From Adiantum capillus-veneris (lineage: Eukaryota; Streptophyta; Polypodiopsida; Polypodiales; Pteridaceae), in NCBI GenBank assembly GCA_014529385.2, contig CM043962.1, forward strand, positions 128,588,074 through 128,650,073: a stretch of DNA of 62,000 nt, in the 5' to 3' direction. This document shows positions 56,866 through 62,000 of the stretch, piece by piece (the stretch's first letter is position 1; every line of letters begins with the position of its first letter). Position numbers and translations under genes: made by a program. The notes beneath the pieces were generated by a model. It did not search any database, was not told the DNA's origin, and worked only from the letters and a program-made list of their open reading frames with translations.

Positions 56866-57686
56866 TGTAACGGACTTGGACACTCCAAGTCGAGAATCTA
56901 CCACGACAGCACCAAATAACCACTTCAAAATAGTTCACAGTTCACAATTTATTCGACACTGGTCCGGTGGAGTTCCGTGCCTAGAGATATTGGCCCCTAA
57001 GACTGGAGCCAATATCTCAGTTCACAGTTCACAATTTATTCGACACTGGCCCGGTGGAGTTGCGTGCCTAGAGATATTGGCCCCTAAGACTTGCGCCCCT
57101 TTCGGTATTTCTTTTTGTATTAATCTGAGTTCAAAGTACAAGAGTGCGGGCAGGCGCTCACACTCAGACTCTGCATCCAGATGCTCTAAGTTATGAGGCT
57201 CTGCCCACGTATTTAAAGAGTACAAAGGGATGCTAAAAACAAAGCCCCCAAAAGCTTTAAAAGCTGTCCCAAAAGCTGAAAATTAAAGCTTTGAAAATAA
57301 AGCAAAAGCTTTCTCTGCTTTTCACAATCTCTCTCTCTTGAGAGGGAATAAAGCAAACAAAAGAACTCTCTCTCTCTTGCTTAAATAAAAATAAAGCAAA
57401 GAGGCTTCTCTCTCTCTCTCTCTTTCTCAACTTGCGTAGGAAAAGCAAGTCCAAAAGCTGAAATCAAAAACTGCCACCCTGCTACCCGAAAATCACGCTG
57501 CAGTTCGCGGGGGTCCGTACAGCTTCCACGTGTCAAGCCACGTCAACAAATTAGGGTTTCTGATTTTTAGGGTTAGGGTTTCAGCAAATTAGGGTTTTTG
57601 ATTTTCTGCAATTATGGTTAGGTTTCAGTAAATTAGGGTTTCTGATTTTCCTGCAGAGTGGGCAGCCACGTCATCACTTTGTGACA
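56866..57686 (-). repeat. 5' LTR of the gag-only element, 821 bp, with internal duplication
   Basis: Same sequence as the 3' LTR but about 140 bp longer. The main cause is an 87-bp-period tandem duplication (from 56932 and from 57019, core CACAATTTATTCGACACTGG) plus a longer TTAGGG-rich stretch (57548-57645). Confidence 0.9.
57548..57650 (-). repeat. Telomere-like/telo-box heptamers in the LTR U3
   Basis: Repeated AAATTAGGGTTTYTGATTT units with TTAGGGTTAGGGTTT. On the coding (minus) strand this reads AAACCCTAA, the plant telo-box. The same array lies at 54680-54745 in the other LTR. Confidence 0.85.
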
Positions 57687-57881
57687 CGACCGGGTCCCAT
57701 ATAAGTTGGTGGAAAATCTTCTTTAAAAACAGGCCACGTGGCAAGGTTCTGTAAGTTGGTAAAACTTCTTCTATTGCTTCTACTTCTTCTTCTGTTGCTT
57801 CTAAGGGTTTAGGCCCCTCGGCCAAAGATCTACAAATCGGCTCAAGTCTTCAATGGCTTGACATGTCAACAGTTTCTGACA

Positions 57882-59613
57882 CCGTTGCCGATGTGGTATT
57901 TGCTTTTGATTGTGTGAGTGGGATATACATGCATGCAATACCTCAATGCAAACTCCACTGACTCGAATGGGGAATGTCGCAGCAGTAACTCTTCAAGATG
58001 AAGCACCTCTAAGGCTGATTTGATGCACCTTTGGATCCATCTCAATGAGGGTTTGTTGAAGGCCACCTAGGGGTAGATCTAGGGCTGATTTGCCCTTCCG
58101 ATGTGAGAGGAATGAAGGGATGAAAGCTAGCACAAATCTGACTGCAAAAACGCAGCCGATCTGCTGCGTAAAGCCGGGCTGGAAATGCAGATGATAGCAC
58201 TCGATGTAGCGAGGGAATGGCTGAGAAGAGGCTCGATGGGCTGCCGAAGTTCCGGGCTACATCACAGAAGCTCGGCAGATCTGGGCCGGTTCCAACCAGG
58301 GAAAGGGCTGAAAACTGAAAACACTGGGCTGATTTGTAGTTCGGGGAGATTGCTCGTGATGAAGGAGCAAAAACGCCAAGGGTTGATCTACAAAAACGTT
58401 GGGGCTGCTGGCCTCTGCTGGTGCTAGCTCTCATGAATGAAAACGCTAGCTGATCCGGTGCTTTTATATGACTTTTGAGTCAAGTCGGAAAATTTAGGTC
58501 AAGTCGGGAAAAATATGTAAATGTGCACACACGGGCGATGACTCCCTGCTCGGTGAACCATTTGACAACACTGGACCGACACGTTCCTCTAACCTAAGAC
58601 CTACATGCATGTCTTGACGGATGCCTAGTGTAACATCTGTCAAAGCGATTGCCAAACCATTTATGCAAGAGGGTTCCAAAACTCGAAAACCTAATCTAAT
58701 GGACTCGTCCAGACATGCACGTCCTATGAACAAGCTCACAAAATTGCCGATACTAATCTTCTAGCATTCTAGACACTCCTATCTAGGGATAGGTGCAAAA
58801 TTGGTTTTGGACGTTGATGAAGCATGTCCACGTGGCACACAAAGCCATGTGCACGTGACATGAGACAGAACAGAAAAACATTGTATCTGTGTTAAAAGAT
58901 GATCTGGTAAATTTCAGAGCAACGATGACTCAGTGGAGAAGCCAGATTTTGACTAATCAAGTATACGAATAAGTTGTGACAACTCTCAGTCGAGGCTTCC
59001 AAGATCCCTGAGAAAGAATTGGCCAACAAAGCCAGCTCTGAACCACAATTCAAAGAGATGGCTAAAGTTCTCAGCTCTAACTATAATCAGGCACTATTGT
59101 AATCCAGCATTCAATGCTCATTCAATTGTACTTCTAGTTCATTATTTGAATATATCAGTTCCAATATCTGGTTGTCCAATATCTTACTCTATTCTTTCAA
59201 TTCAGTTGTCCATCTGGTTTCCTTATATTCGCTTGAAATCTGATTTTCTTCGTTTTCTCTCATCTGATCTGACATCTGACTTTGAAGTCTAACCTCAAAT
59301 AGCTGTCAAAGTGACCAGCTCATTCCACGCGCATTCTTGTGACATCAACAGCTAAGGTCACAAATCAGCCCCTTTTTTGTCCGAAAGCATCAAATACAGC
59401 ATTTTTTGGGAGTAGTCGTATGCTCACTGACCATGAGAAATTTGCATCAGCATGAAAGTGCAATTTGAATTGCCTCTTGGCAAGAACTACACCTTTTTTG
59501 TGTTCATCAATGGTGACTCTAAAAACGTACTTTCCAACTCTAAAGATTTTGGCATAAGTTTTCTGGTTTATTGAAGTCTTTCAGCTATGTTTTTGTGTAC
59601 GGGTGTTTGCTTC
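57882..59613. repeat. Intergenic; contains a partial relative of the large direct repeats (58030-58780)
   Basis: 58030-58510 repeats the ACGCYAG/CTGATYTG motif set of 41653-42617, and a minus-strand TATAAAAG box lies near 58464. 58510-58780 matches the sequence beyond copy 2 (CCAGACATGCACG...CTCACAAA). 58800-59613 shows nothing recognisable. Confidence 0.55.
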
Positions 59614-60153
59614 TGTAACAGACTTAGACACCCTAGGTCGAGAATCTGGCACGACACACGAGGGAATCACTTAAGAACTTTAATCACATTTCCATTGAGT
59701 CCACACGTCAGGCGTAGTTCCATGCCCAGAGAGATTGGCCCTATAGACTGACGCCCCTTCCGGTATTTATTTTATATTAATGCTCGGACAAAGTTACAAG
59801 GCCCAAGGGTCCTCTCTGCTCTTCTGCTCGTCAGCCAGACTGAGCCAAAGAGTGGCCTTGGGTTTCAATTTAAAGGCCCTTTCAGGCTTCTCAAAAGGCT
59901 TCAAACTCAAAAGCTCTAGGCTCTAGGCTCTAGGCCCAAAAGCTGTTAGCGAAAAACGTCGGAATCCGTACACTGCCATGTTAGCACGTTTTGCACAGAA
60001 TCCGTATAGCTGGACCACGTCAGCAGTCAACGCGTTTTACGGCATCCGTACAGCTGAGTAGTCCTTGTGTTCTTTTATTTCTCGTGTCCCTTGGGCCCTA
60101 TCGACAAGTGCCCATAAGTTGGGACAACTTATCCACATCATAATTTTGTGACA
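59614..60153 (-). repeat. 3' LTR of a minus-strand chromovirus, 540 bp
   Basis: TGTAACAGACTTAGACACCC...ATTTTGTGACA in plus coordinates, with GACTGACGCCCCTTCCGGTA as the core. It is followed by the complement of a polypurine tract, TACCCCCCTCTTGAAAG (60154-60170). Confidence 0.85.
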
Positions 60154-60684
60154 TACCCCCCTCTTGAAAGAATTGTAATCGTCCTCGATTAAACCTGCAA
60201 AAACAGACATAAGCCACAAACCAGTTCAATAGACACTAACTCTAAGTACCGACACACTAGACGACACTAATCTAGAACTTGTACAAAGACGACAGTCACA
60301 TCACATTCACATCATATTCAAATTATATCACATAGAATTCATCCAGATCTAGGACCATGATTCCTGGCAACGTATTTTGCAATCGCATCTCCGGACCTCA
60401 CTGATGTCGGATTAACTAATTCTTACTGCGATAATGTCCATAGAATCTCAAGACCGAAATGTTGCAGTCATTTCGTCTTTCCGCACTCAAACAAAATCAC
60501 ATGAGAGAGTACACCAAAAATCAGACCATTTCCAAGTTCTTTGTTCATAAAGTCATACAGCAAAATACTGTTTGCACATCAGTATCCTTTAAATCCAAAG
60601 GAAAATCAGTGACTTTATTCCATCTAGGTAATTCGTGACGAAAGAGCGGAGTAACTCCCCTCTTGTGCAGTCCCGTTTGCACCA

Positions 60685-60959
60685 GATTCAACCCTGCTGA
60701 TCTGCGGTATCTCTCAGAATAGACGCAGCTAGACAGAAAGCCTCAAGGTAAAGTTCCAATATCTGAAAAGTATCTGCTAGGTCCTCCTCCTCCATCCACT
60801 TGGCATCCAATGCCGGATAGTTCTTGAATTTCACTAAGAACCGCCATATCACTTTCCTTTCTTTGTGAGCTAGTATCTGTTCTAGAACAAGCATCTCCTA
60901 ACTCTCTTCCATTCCAGGTTGCTCATCAAGCTCCCTATCAACTGGCACCTCACCCTTAA
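60685..60959 (-). pseudogene. Chromovirus chromodomain, cut by copia insertion
   Basis: Minus strand: VPVDRELDEQPGMEES, then after a stop MLVLEQILAHKERKV, FLVKFKNYPALDAKWMEEED and FQILELYLEAF. It is homologous to 44830-45100 and to the chromodomain at about 49450-49630. The reading is cut at 60959, where a copia LTR begins. 60171-60684 is the 3' untranslated part shared with the other minus elements. Confidence 0.85.
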
Positions 60960-61634
60960 TGTTAAGTATGGAGCCTGATTTACCCTTGTAATTTTCTGTG
61001 GTAAAAGCGCGCATTTGTAAGGCCCCCATTATGAGGAGAAGCCATCGTGCGTGAAGGAAAATTACTCACCAGAAACCAAAATTTTCACGGACAAGAATCA
61101 GGGGCAACTTTAAAGGCCTCGGGAGTGGAGGCCCCCGAGACTTTTTTTTCGCCGGAATATTATGGCCGGACGGCAGCCGGAAAGTGGTCGGAAAACAACC
61201 GGTCGGTTGGCCGGTGGCCGGTAGTCAATGGCCGGTGGTCGGAAGTCAATGGCCGGTGGCCGGTGGTCGAAAGTCAATGGCCAGTGGCCGGTGGCCGAAT
61301 TCAAAAGCGGACTTGTCTTCTCAAGGGCGGCCACACATGGGCGGATTGGAGGGTCCGATTTGGACTTATTCGCACAAGGGCGGCTACACATGGCTGTCTC
61401 TCATAAGAGAGGGCAGCCCTTTTGGCCTATAAAAGGAGGCCATTTCTACACACATCTCATAGTGTGAAGTTGATGCAACAAGGTGAGTGTGAGGTGGTGA
61501 GAGTGAAGCAAGGCGGGAGCTCCATTAAGGGTATAATCCCTTTGTAAACTACTTCTTGTTTTGAAGTACTAAAACCATTGAGTGGCTGCTTTCCTGTGGA
61601 CGTAGCCCACATTGGGTGAACCACGTATATCGTG

Positions 61635-61685
<51 letters not shown>

Positions 61686-61769
61686 CTATAATCTCGTGTA
61701 TATAAATCTGTCTCTCTCCATTAAGTAATCTACTCAATTATCTATTTAGCTACGTCTTATTTCCTAACA
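60960..61769 (+). repeat. 5' LTR of a second copia element, 810 bp
   Basis: Starts TGTTAAGTATGG and ends CCTAACA (terminal inverted repeat TGTTA/TAACA). It has a TATA box CCTATAAAAGGAGG at about 61426-61439, a GTCAATGGCCGGTGG minisatellite at about 61195-61300, and a CT microsatellite at 61640-61682. The left target site would be CTTAA (60955-60959). The right end lies outside the window. Confidence 0.85.
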
Positions 61770-61771
61770 AC

Positions 61772-61783
61772 TGGTATCAGAGC
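61772..61783 (+). other. Primer binding site, initiator tRNA-Met (second copia)
   Basis: TGGTATCAGAGC, two bases after the LTR end. Confidence 0.93.
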
Positions 61784-61842
61784 AAGGTTTGCTCGTAGCT
61801 AAATTATCTCAAGGAAAGGATTCCTTGAATTGAGTGGGAGTT

Positions 61843-62000
61843 ATGGCGGAGGAAGGGAAGCTCAAGATTGAGAAGTTCAACGGCAAAAACTACCAACATT
61901 GGAAGATGCAGATTGAAGACTATCTCTACCAGAAGGACCTCTATTTGCCACTAGGCGGTCTTGCGAAGAAGCCCGCAACAATGGCAGATGAAGCATGGAT
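61843..62000 (+). CDS. Copia gag, 5' part, runs off the window
   Basis: ATG at 61843 opens an uninterrupted frame of 52 codons to the window edge: MAEEGKLKIEKFNGKNYQHW and KMQIEDYLYQKDLYLPLGG. The F-x-G-x-N-Y-x-x-W-K pattern is the N-terminus of Ty1/copia capsid protein. It lies 60 bases after the primer site. No damage is visible, so this is the best candidate for a young element in the window. Confidence 0.88.
   Translation, partial: MAEEGKLKIEKFNGKNYQHWKMQIEDYLYQKDLYLPLGGLAKKPATMADEAW

Larger units (their letters stand above)
54100..57686 (-). mobile_element. Gag-only non-autonomous LTR retrotransposon
   Basis: Complete ends: LTRs 54100-54779 and 56866-57686, target duplication CGACC (54095-54099 and 57687-57691), primer site complement GCTCTGATACCA at 56853-56864, and polypurine tract CTTTCAAGAGGGGGGTA (complement at 54780-54796). 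The 2.07-kb interior encodes gag only. No protease, RT or integrase can be seen. It resembles the TR-GAG class of plant elements that depend on autonomous partners. The chromoviruses at 47.7 and 59.6 kb share its primer site, polypurine tract and LTR core and are the obvious kind of helper. Confidence 0.9.
53592..57881 (-). repeat. LTR of the second minus gag element, split by a nested insertion
   Basis: The first part spans 53592-54099 and the second part 57692-57881, together about 700 bp. The core CCCCGGCGCCCCTTTCGATA lies at about 53737-53756. The join CCATCCGACC|GGGTCCCAT is interrupted by a complete retroelement with target duplication CGACC. The LTR ends TTTCTGACA at 57881. A TG microsatellite lies at 54027-54053. 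Confidence 0.8.

Overview
This is plant nuclear DNA, dominated by transposable elements. Evidence for a plant: Ty1/copia and chromodomain Ty3/gypsy retroelements primed by initiator tRNA-Met (TGGTATCAGAGC sites), a hAT transposase of the BED/DUF659 type, plant-type 18S and 28S rDNA fragments, TTTAGGG-type telomere-like heptamers inside LTRs, and long CT/GA microsatellites. The density of old nested elements suggests a large genome. I cannot fix the lineage. Almost every coding stretch is broken by stops or frameshifts, and only two short pieces look like host exons.

Layout. 0-1 kb: a probable first exon of a host gene on the minus strand (638-878), with a splice donor opening into a GT microsatellite. 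1.9-2.4 kb: tRNA-like (SINE-type) promoter modules and palindromes. 2.5-6.9 kb: mostly unassigned, with two tandem duplications. 6.9-9.5 kb, minus: a decayed Ty3/gypsy integrase followed by an unusual tail (retropepsin-like remnant, W-P-K repeats, coiled coil). 9.6-21.3 kb: a probable composite hAT-type transposon with inverted subterminal repeats at both ends, a hAT transposase (+), a protein-kinase-like pseudogene (-) and, nested in its right end, a complete-ended copia element (15938-20345, TSD ATGGG) lacking the end of RT and RNase H. 21.6-26.5 kb: degenerate ORFs, one of them a second copy of the coiled-coil ORF. 27.7-28.6 kb: an unrecognised pseudogene. 28.6-29.5 kb: a scrambled rDNA block. 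31.6-35.0 kb, minus: gag-protease-RT remnants of another Ty3/gypsy element. 37.9-38.1 kb: a probable terminal host exon. 39.1-40.9 kb: further gag/protease remnants (+).

41-62 kb is a nest of related LTR elements sharing a GGCGCC-containing LTR core. They are: a minus-strand deletion derivative in which gag runs into the end of integrase (about 40991-47669); a plus-strand chromovirus fragment with RNase H, integrase and chromodomain (47675-49729) and its 3' LTR; a minus-strand LTR with gag (52.1-57.9 kb) that was split by a gag-only element (54100-57686, TSD CGACC); a minus-strand chromovirus 3' end (59614-60959); and a copia element cut into that one, whose 5' LTR, primer site and gag start run off the right edge.

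Working together: there are no operons or pathways. The logic is insertion history. Autonomous elements (hAT, copia, chromoviruses) left proteins, and non-autonomous relatives (gag-only, gag-integrase deletion, RT-truncated copia) kept the LTRs, primer sites and polypurine tracts needed to be mobilised in trans.
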